A stretch of 64,000 nucleotides of DNA from Cryobacterium algoritolerans (GTDB lineage: Bacteria; Actinomycetota; Actinomycetes; Actinomycetales; Microbacteriaceae), in assembly GCF_004402785.1 (NCBI RefSeq), contig NZ_SOFP01000046.1, positions 248,001-312,000 on the forward strand, read 5' to 3'. The stretch's first letter is position 1, and every line of letters starts with the position of its first letter. The notes below the pieces were generated by a model. The model worked only from the letters and a program-made list of their open reading frames with translations. It was not told where the DNA came from and searched no databases. The translations under genes were made by a program, and so were the position numbers. Of this stretch, positions 27,845-36,468 are shown piece after piece.

Positions 27845-28159
27845 GTGGAAATCCAGCCTGCTGATCCGTCGTACTGGGCGGCGATCACGGGAGCAAACCG
27901 GTCGGGGCGGTGATCCCAGATCGCCACCGCACGCTTCATGGTGGCTCCGGACGCGCGGGGGCAGGGCGTCGGCCGCACCCTGGGAGTCCACGTGGTCGAC
28001 GTGGCCAGGTCGCGCCGCCATCGCGCCATCCACCATCCAGCTCAATGCCGTCGTCGAAACGCGCGGGCCTGCGGATTGTGGCACGGTCTCGGCTGTGAGG
28101 TGATCGGCACCGTTCCTGGAGCGTTCGAGCCCGACCCCGCGGCCGCCCGGCCGCTGTAG
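27845..28159 (+). pseudogene. Decayed GNAT acetyltransferase
   Basis: Pieces of a GNAT N-acetyltransferase survive in different frames. An N-terminal VEIQPADPSYWAAI at 27845 ends at a TGA near 27911. The acetyl-CoA loop (RFMVAPDARGQGVGRTLG) runs from about 27932. IQLNAVVET follows in another frame around 28035-28065. LWHGLGCEVIGTVPGAFE then continues in the previous frame to a stop at 28157-28159. The central part of the N-terminal domain is missing. At least one deletion and two frameshifts are needed to explain this. It fills most of the 406-bp gap between the DsbA-like gene and the next CDS. Confidence 0.75.
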
Positions 28160-28200
28160 CGCGGCCGCAGCGGGCGTCGAACCCCGGCGTGCGTCGCTGA

Positions 28201-28731
28201 CTAGTCGTCGTGGCTCTGCTGGTGGTCCCGGCTGGACATCCCGGAAGCGATGTACACCGTCCGGTTCGCCGCCGGTTGGATGAGCACGGTCGGGTCTGCG
28301 CAATCCTCTGGCACCGCGATGGTGGCGGCGATTCGACCGTCGCCGGCCGAGCTCAGAGAGAAGGGATCGGTGGATTCACCGACGGTGCCGCTGCAGACGA
28401 GGGTGGCGACGACGGATGCGACCGGGTTGACCCCGGTGCCGCGTGGCGGCGGAATCACGAGTCCGCGAATGTTCACCCTGATCCGCCCGTCCTCACTCAC
28501 GATCGCCGTACTCCGGTCATTCACCCAGGGCGCACCCCCGGGGTTGATGCCGGCGATGACCGGGCTCGCCGGAGCCGGCTGGCTTCCCAGGAGGTGGACA
28601 CGCACGACGGAGTGGCCGCCGCGAGAATCGTCGCCGGTGTCGGCAAGGGCCGGCCCGACGGAGAATGCGGTGAGGGTAAGGGCGGTTGCGGTGGCCGCGG
28701 TGAGTATCCGGCCTGTTCGAGTGAGGTGCAC
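28201..28731 (-). CDS. Secreted hypothetical protein
   Basis: A 176-residue protein starting at the GTG at 28731 with AGGAGA five bases upstream. The N-terminus is a Sec signal peptide (HLTRTGRILTAATATALTLTAFSVGPALA, given here in parts: basic RTGR, hydrophobic LTAATATALTLTAF, cleavage after ALA). The mature part is beta-rich with two cysteines (VATLVCSG, VPEDCADP) that may form a disulfide, and ends in a polar tail (RDHQQSHDD). No family is recognised. The longer frame to 28881 has no ribosome-binding site and would bury the signal peptide. Confidence 0.7.
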   Translation of the reverse strand: MHLTRTGRILTAATATALTLTAFSVGPALADTGDDSRGGHSVVRVHLLGSQPAPASPVIAGINPGGAPWVNDRSTAIVSEDGRIRVNIRGLVIPPPRGTGVNPVASVVATLVCSGTVGESTDPFSLSSAGDGRIAATIAVPEDCADPTVLIQPAANRTVYIASGMSSRDHQQSHDD

Positions 28732-28885
28732 GATCGTCTCCTGTGTCGCTTGCACTGAGCAGGCCCGGATCCGGAACCCGATACTGATAACAACGATGCA
28801 GAGGGTCTCTCGGTTCAACTCCGCGGCAACCAGGATCCGCCTGAGGCATCTGATCCCGGCGAATGGGACATGATGGGTCACTGTC

Positions 28886-29120
28886 AGCGGTCAGGAACGG
28901 TCGGTGATCGTCGGGTACTACGAGGACGGTCCGAACCATGGTGGCCATGGCGATGAACGGCGGGGTGCGCAGGGGAGCCGGCGTGGCGGCTGAACCTGCA
29001 GGCTAATCCACCGGCACGGATTCAACTCGCCGACGGGATGCGCCGGGTCGTCAGCCATGCCGCGACCGTTGCGGAGCAGGCCCGGCTGTGGGAACGGTGG
29101 TCTTGTTTGTCAGACGCGGG
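28886..29120 (+). pseudogene. Decayed nitroreductase/F420-dependent oxidoreductase-like gene
   Basis: Three successive frames hold contiguous parts of one protein. SGQERSVIVGYYEDGPN starts at 28886, MVAMAMNG at 28938, and WRLNLQANPPARIQLADG leading to HAATVAEQARLWERW runs from 28984 to about 29100. The pattern (SVIVGYYEDGPN..MAMNG..W.LNL.ANP....LADG..) matches the small nitroreductase/deazaflavin-dependent oxidoreductase family. Two frameshifts and the lack of an N-terminal part mark it as a relic. It lies between a secreted-protein gene and the 3' end of the HNH gene. I see nothing else in 28732-28885. Confidence 0.7.
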
Positions 29121-30677
29121 TCAGGAGCGCGCGGCCGAGGCGGTCCGGGCGCGGTTTCGGTTGGTCGGGTGCCATTTCTGCTGCGGGTCGCACCAGGTTG
29201 GGGCTTTGACCTGGGGTGAACCGCGGACCATCCGGATCTTCCAGCCGGAGGTGTCGATGTAGTGGTGGTGGAACCAGCAGAGCATGACGCCGTTGTCGAT
29301 GTCGGTCAGGCCGCCGGCCCACCAGGGGATGACGTGGTGGAGTTCGGCCCAGTGTGTCGGTGACGTGCAGCCGGGGATGATGCAGCCGCCGTCGCGAGCG
29401 GCGATCGCGCGGCGTTGGGCCCGGCTGAAGAAGCGCTCTTTCAGGCCGAGCCGGAGCACCTCCTGGTCCCGGCCGAAAAGGACGGTCTGCGAGCCGCCGG
29501 CGCAGAGGCGTTGCTGCACACTCGACAGGGAGATCGGGGCCTGGACCCCGTCGACCCAGCCGACCCCGGTGCCGCCCTGCAGGTCGCTGGCGTTCACGTG
29601 CACGAGCACGGTCGGCGCGGCCCCGCCCAGGGTCGGGGTGCCCGGGTCGCGGGCGGCCCGGTCGAAAACCGCCCGGAGGATGTCGGCGCGTTTCTCACCC
29701 CCGGTGCGATCATCCCCGGCACCGCCAAGGGCCGAGGCCGCGGCATCCGCAGCCTCGGCGCCAGGGACCAGGGCGCCGCCGTCGATCCGCGCCTGCTCCT
29801 CAGCCGTGGGGAACGCGGGCGTGGCGTGGGCGGAGAGGTAGGTGTCGAAGAGCACGTTCATGATTCCACGCAGCTCGGGGGTGACCCTGCCCCGCAGTGG
29901 GTAGAGGCCGTCCTTCAACAGGCCGAAGCCGAGGTTGCTGCGGCCCTCCAGCACGGGTTCGGTCGGCGCGGTTCTGTCGGGATCGAGCCGGGCCTGCCAC
30001 TGCAGCACGATGCCACGAAGGATGTCGGTGCCGAACGCGAGCCCCTCACCGGACAGGCCCCGGGTTTCCTCGGTCACCGCCCCGGTCGCACACGCCACCA
30101 GGACTCGCTCGGCGGTGTGCAGGTCGTCGGGGGCGACCCGGGCGCTGATCTGCTCCAGGCCGGTCACGATCACCTCAGCCGCCTCCAGTCCGAGGTCCCC
30201 GGCGGTCAACGCGGCGGCTACCACGGGGTAGAACGGCGGCAGGGTCACCCCGATCCCGCTGCGGGCGCTCACGAACCCGCCCAGCAGCGACCGGCGCCTG
30301 GCCTCCCGCACCGAGACCCGAGTCGCCCGTACGATCACCTCTAGGCCGTCACGGCAGCCGAGCGCGGCCGGAAAGGCGGGCTGGGAGTGCCCCGCGGTGA
30401 TCCGCACCGCCCGGCTGTCGACCTCGGTCGCGGTGGCCACCCTGGCCAAATCGATGCTTCGGCCCAGATCCTCCACCGCGGATAACAGCGCGACCGCGTC
30501 CAGGTCACCCAGCCGGGCCAGCGGCAGCGCAGCCAACGCCGCAGCCATGGTGCTCTTCAGGGCAGCCAGCCGCTGCAATGGCGACAGCCCCGCAGCATCC
30601 GGCACACCACCGCCGGTGCCAGTATCCGCCTCGGCAAAGGCGGTGGTGGTGGCGCTGGGATCAGGGGTTCCTGCCAT
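29121..30677 (-). CDS. DUF222/HNH endonuclease domain protein (13E12 repeat family)
   Basis: A 518-residue protein. Residues about 35-330 form the DUF222 helical region. A C-terminal HNH domain carries CIIPGCTSPTHWAELHHVIPWWAGG and LCWFHHHYID, with the zinc cysteines and the HH/N/H catalytic residues present. Such 13E12-type proteins occur in many copies in actinobacteria, are recombinationally active, and have no established role. Some are thought to be selfish or mobile-associated. The gene reads against its neighbours. Upstream DNA (30678-30760) is unusually AT-rich and includes TATACT at 30712-30717 (minus strand) as a possible -10 box. Confidence 0.9.
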   Translation of the reverse strand: MAGTPDPSATTTAFAEADTGTGGGVPDAAGLSPLQRLAALKSTMAAALAALPLARLGDLDAVALLSAVEDLGRSIDLARVATATEVDSRAVRITAGHSQPAFPAALGCRDGLEVIVRATRVSVREARRRSLLGGFVSARSGIGVTLPPFYPVVAAALTAGDLGLEAAEVIVTGLEQISARVAPDDLHTAERVLVACATGAVTEETRGLSGEGLAFGTDILRGIVLQWQARLDPDRTAPTEPVLEGRSNLGFGLLKDGLYPLRGRVTPELRGIMNVLFDTYLSAHATPAFPTAEEQARIDGGALVPGAEAADAAASALGGAGDDRTGGEKRADILRAVFDRAARDPGTPTLGGAAPTVLVHVNASDLQGGTGVGWVDGVQAPISLSSVQQRLCAGGSQTVLFGRDQEVLRLGLKERFFSRAQRRAIAARDGGCIIPGCTSPTHWAELHHVIPWWAGGLTDIDNGVMLCWFHHHYIDTSGWKIRMVRGSPQVKAPTWCDPQQKWHPTNRNRARTASAARS

Positions 30678-30815
30678 GACATCAGAACATCATTTTTAGA
30701 ACAAAGATGCGAGTATAACTCAAGTTTCTAGTCTGTGAATTCGTATTTCGTGCACGATGGCGTTGAGCGGGATCTCCCGACGGGGTACGTCGCCCACCTG
30801 GGTCCATGACCGCTC

Positions 30816-30845
30816 TTGTTCGTTTTTACACCGGTCACGTAGTCT
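30816..30845 (+). promoter_or_regulatory. Candidate promoter of the methyltransferase gene
   Basis: TTGTTC (30816-30821) and TAGTCT (30840-30845) are separated by 18 bp, giving a reasonable -35/-10 pair about 25 bp before the ATG at 30871. The surrounding spacer is markedly less GC-rich than the rest of the window. Confidence 0.5.
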
Positions 30846-30870
30846 GGAGAGCTCGACGAAGCCGAGCGGG

Positions 30871-31716
30871 ATGAGGATGACCGTGCAGCACCATTTCGAC
30901 ACCAATCGGGCCAACTGGGACGATCGAGCCTCGGCCCACGCCGCGCGAAACGGACTCGGTTACCAGGTGCAGCGATACATTGACGATCCCGAGCTTCTCT
31001 CGGAAATCGTGCGCTTCGATCTCGACCGGCTCGGCGATATCACGGGGCTGCGCACGGTGCACCTGCAGTGCCACATCGGAACCGACACACTCTCCCTGGC
31101 CCGGCTCGGTGCGCGTGTCACCGGTCTGGACTTCTCCCCGGTGGCCCTTGCGGAAGCCCGCTCCCTGGTCAAGGACAGCGGCGACCAGGTCGCCTTTGTC
31201 CAGTGCGATGTGTACTCGGCGCTATCGGTTCTCGAGCCGGCACGTTTTGACCTCGTCTATACGGGGATCGGGGCGCTCTGCTGGCTGCCCAGCATCGACC
31301 GGTGGGCGGCCGTCGTGGCCGGGCTGTTGGCACCGGGCGGGCGTCTCTTCCTTCGCGAAGGCCATCCGATCCTGTGGACCATGGACGAGAGGCTTGCCGA
31401 CGACCTGCACCTGCGTTTCCCGTACTTCGAGCAGGAGGAGCCGCTGGAATGGGACGACGACTCCACCTATGTGGAGACCGACCGGCCGATCACCGCCACG
31501 AAGACCTTCGAGTGGAACCACGGTCTTGGCGAGATCGTGACCGCGCTTCTCGCCGCGGGCCTCTCCCTCACGATGCTCGTCGAACACGACAGCGTTCCCT
31601 GGGAGGCCCTTCCCGGTCAGATGCTCCGACGCGAAGGCGGCGAGTATGCCCTGGCTGCGCGAGCCGGCGTCGCGCCATTGAGCTACACGATCCAGGCCAT
31701 GAAACCGCTGCGCTGA
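30871..31716 (+). CDS. Class I SAM-dependent methyltransferase
   Basis: A 281-residue soluble protein with a Rossmann-type methyltransferase fold. Motif I is VHLQCHIGTDTLSLA, followed by ARVTGLDFSPVAL (acidic motif II), FVQCDVYSAL and FDLVYTGIGALCWLP (motif IV). A later LAPGGRLFLREGHP marks the post-I strand. The substrate is not identifiable. I chose the ATG at 30871; the ATG at 30877 is an alternative, and the frame's extension to 30757 runs through the promoter region. It stands alone before the pyr operon and ends with a short hairpin (31715-31730). Confidence 0.88.
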   Translation: MRMTVQHHFDTNRANWDDRASAHAARNGLGYQVQRYIDDPELLSEIVRFDLDRLGDITGLRTVHLQCHIGTDTLSLARLGARVTGLDFSPVALAEARSLVKDSGDQVAFVQCDVYSALSVLEPARFDLVYTGIGALCWLPSIDRWAAVVAGLLAPGGRLFLREGHPILWTMDERLADDLHLRFPYFEQEEPLEWDDDSTYVETDRPITATKTFEWNHGLGEIVTALLAAGLSLTMLVEHDSVPWEALPGQMLRREGGEYALAARAGVAPLSYTIQAMKPLR

Positions 31717-31738
31717 GACGGGCCGGTCTCGACGGACT

Positions 31739-31777
31739 GTACCACCGGGCTGTACCACCGGGCTCGACCACCGGGCT
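31739..31777 (+). repeat. Three tandem 13-bp repeats
   Basis: GTACCACCGGGCT at 31739-31751 is repeated exactly at 31752-31764 and with two changes (CGACCACCGGGCT) at 31765-31777. They lie in the 162-bp spacer between the methyltransferase gene and pyrR, just after a GAGAC/GTCTC hairpin. Confidence 0.85.
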
Positions 31778-31814
31778 CGGCCGCGGTGGCCCGTCACACC
31801 GGCGGCGCGGCTGC

Positions 31815-31825
31815 TAGGCTATGCT
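31815..31825 (+). promoter_or_regulatory. Probable -10 region of the pyr operon
   Basis: TAGGCT (31815-31820) and the overlapping TATGCT (31820-31825) both fit the -10 consensus. Initiation from TATGCT would begin the transcript near 31832, immediately before the PyrR-binding stem, so the leader would be about 47 nt. Confidence 0.55.
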
Positions 31826-31835
31826 CGAATAGACA

Positions 31836-31871
31836 TCCTTTAACAGCCGTCCGGTGAGGCGGGGAAGGAGG
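31836..31871 (+). promoter_or_regulatory. PyrR-binding RNA element overlapping the pyrR ribosome-binding site
   Basis: The leader folds with TCCTT (31836-31840) against AAGGA (31865-31869) and GCC (31846-31848) against GGC (31858-31860). The loop GTCCGGTGA together with the following GG gives TCCGGTGAGGC, matching the known PyrR recognition consensus (UCCNGNGAGGY). The AAGGAGG that pairs in the lower stem is the pyrR Shine-Dalgarno. With UMP/UTP present, PyrR should stabilise the hairpin and repress translation. Actinobacterial PyrR is known to act this way, rather than by Bacillus-type attenuation. No terminator hairpin is present. Confidence 0.85.
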
Positions 31872-31878
31872 TCCGGTT

Positions 31879-32445
31879 ATGGCACGCACAGTGCTGAGCC
31901 AGGCTGACATTGCCCGAGCGTTGACTCGGATCTCGCACGAGATCCTCGAGTCCAATCGAGGACCAGACAAACTGGTGATCCTGGGCATCCCGACCAGGGG
32001 AGTCGTGCTCGCCCAACGGATAGCCGAGACAATCCAGCGCATCGAACCCACGGCGACGGATGTGCGGGTCGGATCCCTCGACGTGACCATGTATCGCGAC
32101 GACCTGACCCGCACCCGAACCCGGACACCGTCGCGCACCCTGGTGCCCGGCAGCATCGACGGCGTCACGGTCGTACTCGTCGACGACGTGCTCTACTCGG
32201 GCCGCACCATCCGCGCCGCCCTTGACGCACTCGGCGACCACGGCCGCCCCACCATCGTGCGCCTGGCCGTGCTCGTCGACCGCGGTCACCGTGAACTGCC
32301 GATCCGCGCGGATTTCGTCGGAAAGAACCTGCCCAGCTCCACGGATGAGCGCATCAACCTGCACCTGCTCGAGGTCGACGGTGACGAATTCGTGAGCATC
32401 GACGGCGGGGCCGTCAGTGACCTCGCCGGGCAGGACGCCCGATGA
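31879..32445 (+). CDS. pyrR: Bifunctional pyr operon regulator/uracil phosphoribosyltransferase PyrR
   Basis: A 188-residue type I phosphoribosyltransferase that binds pyr mRNA in response to UMP. The PRPP loop is [13 protein letters not shown] (98-110), the conserved N-terminal GIPTRGV is present, and [17 protein letters not shown] follows. It starts at an ATG behind AAGGAGG that lies in a PyrR-type hairpin, so it probably autoregulates the whole operon. The pyrB ATG overlaps its stop (ATGA). Confidence 0.96.
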   Translation: MARTVLSQADIARALTRISHEILESNRGPDKLVILGIPTRGVVLAQRIAETIQRIEPTATDVRVGSLDVTMYRDDLTRTRTRTPSRTLVPGSIDGVTVVLVDDVLYSGRTIRAALDALGDHGRPTIVRLAVLVDRGHRELPIRADFVGKNLPSSTDERINLHLLEVDGDEFVSIDGGAVSDLAGQDAR

Positions 32446-33392
32446 AGCACCTGCTCTCGACCAAGGGACTGGGCCGAGCCGAGGCGATCGGGCTGCTCGA
32501 CATCGCCGAGGACATGGCCGACGTGGCCAACCGGGAGGTCAAGAAGCTGCCGACGCTGCGCGGTAAGACAGTGGTGAACCTGTTCTTCGAGGACTCCACC
32601 CGCACCCGGATCTCCTTCGAGGCCGCCGCCAAGCGGCTCAGCGCCGACGTGATCAACTTCAGCGCGAAGGGATCGAGCGTGTCGAAGGGCGAGAGCCTCA
32701 AGGACACCGCGCAGACCCTGGCCGCGATGGGAGCGGACGGCGTCGTCATCCGTCACCCGGCCTCCGGCGCCCCCGAGGTGCTCGCCGCGAGCGGCTGGAT
32801 CGACGCGGGCATCATCAACGCCGGCGACGGCACCCACGAACACCCCACCCAGGCGCTGCTCGACGCGTTCACAATCCGCCGCCGGTTACACGGCTCCGCC
32901 TCCCGCGGCAAGGGCCTGGACGGGGTGAGGGTCACCATCGTCGGCGACGTGCTCCATTCCCGCGTCGCCCGCTCAAACCTGTGGCTTCTCACCACGCTCG
33001 GCGCTGAGGTGACCTTCGTCGCCCCGCCGACACTGCTCCCGATGGACATGTCCGCGTGGCCCGCCGCCGTCGGGTTCGACCTCGACGCAGCCATCGCCGC
33101 GAAGCCCGACGTGATCATGATGCTGCGCATCCAGGCCGAACGGATGAACGCGGCCTTCTTCCCGAACAGCCGCGAGTACTCACGCCGCTGGGGCCTCGAC
33201 GACGAACGGTTCGCCCGGCTGGCTCCAGCTAGCATTGTCATGCACCCCGGCCCGATGAACCGCGGCCTCGAGATTTCCTCGGCGGCTGCCGATTCGGCGG
33301 CGTCGACCGTGCTCGAACAGGTTGCAAACGGGGTTTCCGTGCGGATGGCGGCGCTTTACCTGCTTATGTCCGGTGACCGGGAGGACTCCTAA
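32442..33392 (+). CDS. pyrB: Aspartate carbamoyltransferase catalytic subunit
   Basis: A 316-residue enzyme condensing carbamoyl phosphate with aspartate. The carbamoyl phosphate loop is [13 protein letters not shown] (STRTR from about residue 52), a second loop is [14 protein letters not shown], and the aspartate-binding region contains [10 protein letters not shown] and [11 protein letters not shown]. There is no pyrI regulatory gene nearby. In actinobacteria and Bacillus the enzyme is unregulated by PyrI. It overlaps pyrR by four bases and is abutted by pyrC. Confidence 0.97.
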   Translation: MKHLLSTKGLGRAEAIGLLDIAEDMADVANREVKKLPTLRGKTVVNLFFEDSTRTRISFEAAAKRLSADVINFSAKGSSVSKGESLKDTAQTLAAMGADGVVIRHPASGAPEVLAASGWIDAGIINAGDGTHEHPTQALLDAFTIRRRLHGSASRGKGLDGVRVTIVGDVLHSRVARSNLWLLTTLGAEVTFVAPPTLLPMDMSAWPAAVGFDLDAAIAAKPDVIMMLRIQAERMNAAFFPNSREYSRRWGLDDERFARLAPASIVMHPGPMNRGLEISSAAADSAASTVLEQVANGVSVRMAALYLLMSGDREDS

Positions 33393-34742
33393 ATGCCCAA
33401 CCATCGCACTTCAGGCACGCCCTGGCTCATTCGCGGCGCCACGCTTGCCGACGGGACCCGCACCGACCTCGTGCTGGCCGACGGACGCATTGCCGAGATC
33501 GGCTCCGGCCTTTCCCGCCTCGGCGCGACCACGGTCGACTCCGACGGCCTGATCGCCCTGCCCGGCCTCGTCGACCTGCACACCCACCTGCGCGAGCCCG
33601 GCTTCGAACAGAGCGAGACCATCCTCACCGGCAGCCAGGCTGCCGCGGTCGGCGGCTTCACGAGCGTCTTCGCCATGGCGAACACCTCCCCGGTGCAGGA
33701 CACCGCGGGGGTCGTTGAACAGGTCCTCGCCCTCGGCGAGCAGGCCGGCTACGTCACCGTGCAGCCGATCGGCGCCGTGACCGTCGGCTTGGCGGGGGAG
33801 CGGCTGGCCGAACTTGGCGCCATGGCGACGAGCCGCGCGCGGGTTCGGGTGTTCTCCGATGACGGGTTCTGCGTCTCCGACCCGCTGCTGATGCGACGGG
33901 CCCTCGAATACGTCAAGGCGTTCGACGGCGTCATCGCACAGCACGCGCAGGAGCCGCGCCTCACCGAGAAGGCCCAGATGAACGAGGGCGCACTGTCCAG
34001 CGAACTCGGGCTGGCCGGTTGGCCGGCGGTGGCCGAGGAATCGATCATCGCCCGCGACGTGCTGCTCGCCGAGCACGTCGGCTCCCGCCTGCACGTGTGC
34101 CACGTGTCCACTGCCGGTTCCGTCGACGTCATCCGCTGGGCGAAGGCCCGCGGCATCAACGTGACCGCCGAAGCCACCCCGCACCACCTGCTGCTGACCG
34201 AAGACCTCTTACGCGGCTACGACGCCCGGTTCAAGGTCAACCCGCCGCTGCGCCGCACCGAGGACGTCGAGGCGCTCCGCTCCGGGCTCGCCGACGGCAC
34301 CATCGACATCGTCGCCACCGACCACGCCCCTCACCCGGTAGAGGCCAAAGACTGCGAGTGGGATGCCGCCGCCAACGGGATGGTCGGCCTCGAATCCGCT
34401 CTGTCCGTCGTGCACGCGGCCGTGGTGGAGAGCGGCCTGCTCGGTTGGTCGGACGTGGCCAGGGTTCTCTCCGCGGCGCCGGCCCGGATCGGCCGGGCCC
34501 CCGGCCAGGGGCAGGGCATCATCGTCGGCGCCCCCGCCGAGCTGACCCTCTACGACCCCGCCGCCAGCCGGGTGTTCGGCCGGGCCGACCTCGCCGGCAA
34601 GGGCGCCAATTCGCCGTACCTGAATATGACGCTTCCCGGTCGGGTGATCGCGACCTTCCACCGCGGCTACGCGACGGTGCTGGACGGCGCACTGCGATCG
34701 GCCGGCGAGATCAGATCGGAACGGGAGAACAACCATGGATAG
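33393..34742 (+). CDS. pyrC: Dihydroorotase, class I
   Basis: A 449-residue metal-dependent amidohydrolase that cyclises carbamoyl aspartate. The metal ligands are in DLHTHLREPG (His at about 63 and 65). The rest of the barrel shows HVCHVSTAGSVD, AEATPHHLLLTED and VATDHAPHPVEAKD (catalytic aspartate). The type I length matches pyrB-linked enzymes of Gram-positives. The ATG is the base after the pyrB stop, with GGGAGGA upstream. Its 3' end overlaps the next gene by eight bases. Confidence 0.96.
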   Translation: MPNHRTSGTPWLIRGATLADGTRTDLVLADGRIAEIGSGLSRLGATTVDSDGLIALPGLVDLHTHLREPGFEQSETILTGSQAAAVGGFTSVFAMANTSPVQDTAGVVEQVLALGEQAGYVTVQPIGAVTVGLAGERLAELGAMATSRARVRVFSDDGFCVSDPLLMRRALEYVKAFDGVIAQHAQEPRLTEKAQMNEGALSSELGLAGWPAVAEESIIARDVLLAEHVGSRLHVCHVSTAGSVDVIRWAKARGINVTAEATPHHLLLTEDLLRGYDARFKVNPPLRRTEDVEALRSGLADGTIDIVATDHAPHPVEAKDCEWDAAANGMVGLESALSVVHAAVVESGLLGWSDVARVLSAAPARIGRAPGQGQGIIVGAPAELTLYDPAASRVFGRADLAGKGANSPYLNMTLPGRVIATFHRGYATVLDGALRSAGEIRSERENNHG

Positions 34743-35277
34743 GTCCATCCCCGCCGTCATCACGGCGCTCGTGCTACTGGGGCTGCTCGCGCTGATGGCG
34801 CGCAGCTGGCGCGCCCGCGGACGCCGCGACGTCGCCCTTCCGGCCGGCTATCCGCTTCCCGGAAATACCACCCCGGAGCTGGCTTCGGCGGCGGTGTTCT
34901 ACGTGGCCACCACCGGGCGGGGGACACCGCTCGAACGCCTGAACATCCGCGGGCTCGGATTCCGGGCCAGGGCCACCGTCACCGTCACCGAGGCCGGCAT
35001 TCTGCTCTACCTCGCGGGCGAAGAAGCCGTCTTCATCCCGGCCGACGCCGTCGAACTGCTCGAAGCGGCGACCTGGACCATCGACCGGGCGGTCGAACCC
35101 GACGGATTGCTCATGCTCGGCTGGCGCCTGAACGCACCGGCGACCGAGACCGGGCAGGTCGTCGACAGCTACTTCCGCATCATCGACCCCACCGAACGCG
35201 TCACCGTGAACGACGCGATCCGAACCATTGCGGCCGACGCCCTGCGCCCGGCCGCGCACGACGAAAGCGAGGCGTAG
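34735..35277 (+). CDS. PH-like membrane protein of the pyrimidine operon
   Basis: A 180-residue protein with one N-terminal TM helix ([16 protein letters not shown]) and a cytoplasmic beta-rich domain resembling the PH-like proteins annotated in this position ([44 protein letters not shown], split across strands). Its place between pyrC and carA is conserved in actinobacteria, including mycobacteria. No catalytic motif is visible. Tight coupling (overlap with pyrC, one-base gap to carA) suggests co-expression. Function is unknown. Confidence 0.8.
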   Translation: MDRSIPAVITALVLLGLLALMARSWRARGRRDVALPAGYPLPGNTTPELASAAVFYVATTGRGTPLERLNIRGLGFRARATVTVTEAGILLYLAGEEAVFIPADAVELLEAATWTIDRAVEPDGLLMLGWRLNAPATETGQVVDSYFRIIDPTERVTVNDAIRTIAADALRPAAHDESEA

Positions 35278-35278
35278 C

Positions 35279-36468
35279 GTGAGCAACGCGGCGACCCAGG
35301 ACCACCCGGAAACCCGAACGACGGACCCCGCAGTGCTCGTGCTCGAGGACGGCCGCCGCTTCGTCGGCCGCGCATATGGCAGCCGCGGACGGACCCTCGG
35401 CGAGATCGTCTTCGCCACCGGGATGACCGGTTACCAGGAGACCCTCACCGACCCGTCCTATGCCGGGCAGATCGTGCTGATGACAGCGCCGCACATCGGC
35501 AACACCGGCGCCAACGACGAGGACATGGAGTCCCGTCGGATCTGGGTGTCGGGTTTCGTGGTTCGGGAACCCGCCAGGATCGCCTCCAACTTCCGGTCGA
35601 CCCGGCGTCTCGACGACGACCTCGACGACGGCGGCGTGGTCGGGATCAGCGGGATCGACACCCGTGCGATCACCCGGCACATCCGCTCGGCCGGCGCAAT
35701 GCGCTCCGGCATCTTCTCCGGCGACGCCTTCGGGCTCTCCGACGGGGAGCAGCTCGAACAGGTGCGTTCCGGCCCGGCCATGCGCGGCCGTAACCTCTCC
35801 GACGAGGTGTCGACGGTCGAACCGTTCTCGGTGCCCGCCAAGGGGGAACGGATCGGCTCGGTCGCCGTGCTCGACCTCGGCGTGAAGACCTCCACCCTGA
35901 ACCACCTCGCCGAGCGTGGTTTCGAAGTGCTCGTGCTGCCGCAGTCGGTGACCGCAGAGCACGTGCTCTCGCTGGACCCGTGCGCCGTGTTCTTCTCCAA
36001 CGGCCCCGGCGACCCGGCCGCCTCCGACGCACACGTCACCCTCCTCCAGGAGGTGCTGCGCGCCGGCGTGCCCTACTTCGGCATCTGCTTCGGAAACCAG
36101 CTCCTCGGCCGGGCCCTCGGCTTCCGCACCTATAAGCTGCCGTTCGGTCACCGCGGCATCAACCAGCCGGTGCTCGACAAGACCACGGGCCGGGTGGAGA
36201 TCACCTCGCAGAACCATGGCTTCGCCGTGGACATGCCGATCGAGGGGATCAGCGACTCCCGCACCGGGTTCGGTCGCGTGGAAGTGAGCCACTACAGCCT
36301 CAACGACCAGGTGGTCGAGGGCATCCGCTGCCTCGATATCCCCGCGTTCTCGGTGCAGTACCACCCGGAATCGGCGGCCGGCCCGCACGACGCCGAGTAT
36401 CTTTTCGACAGGTTCAGGGACGTGGTGGTCGCCCATATTGCGACCATCGGAGCAGGAGACGCCAAGTA

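Noticed and set aside
26759-27913. A plus-strand frame overlapping the DsbA-like gene that continues past its stop
   Set aside because: The overlapping frame is arginine-rich and featureless. Its last codons coincide with the N-terminal fragment of the GNAT relic, which explains the extension.
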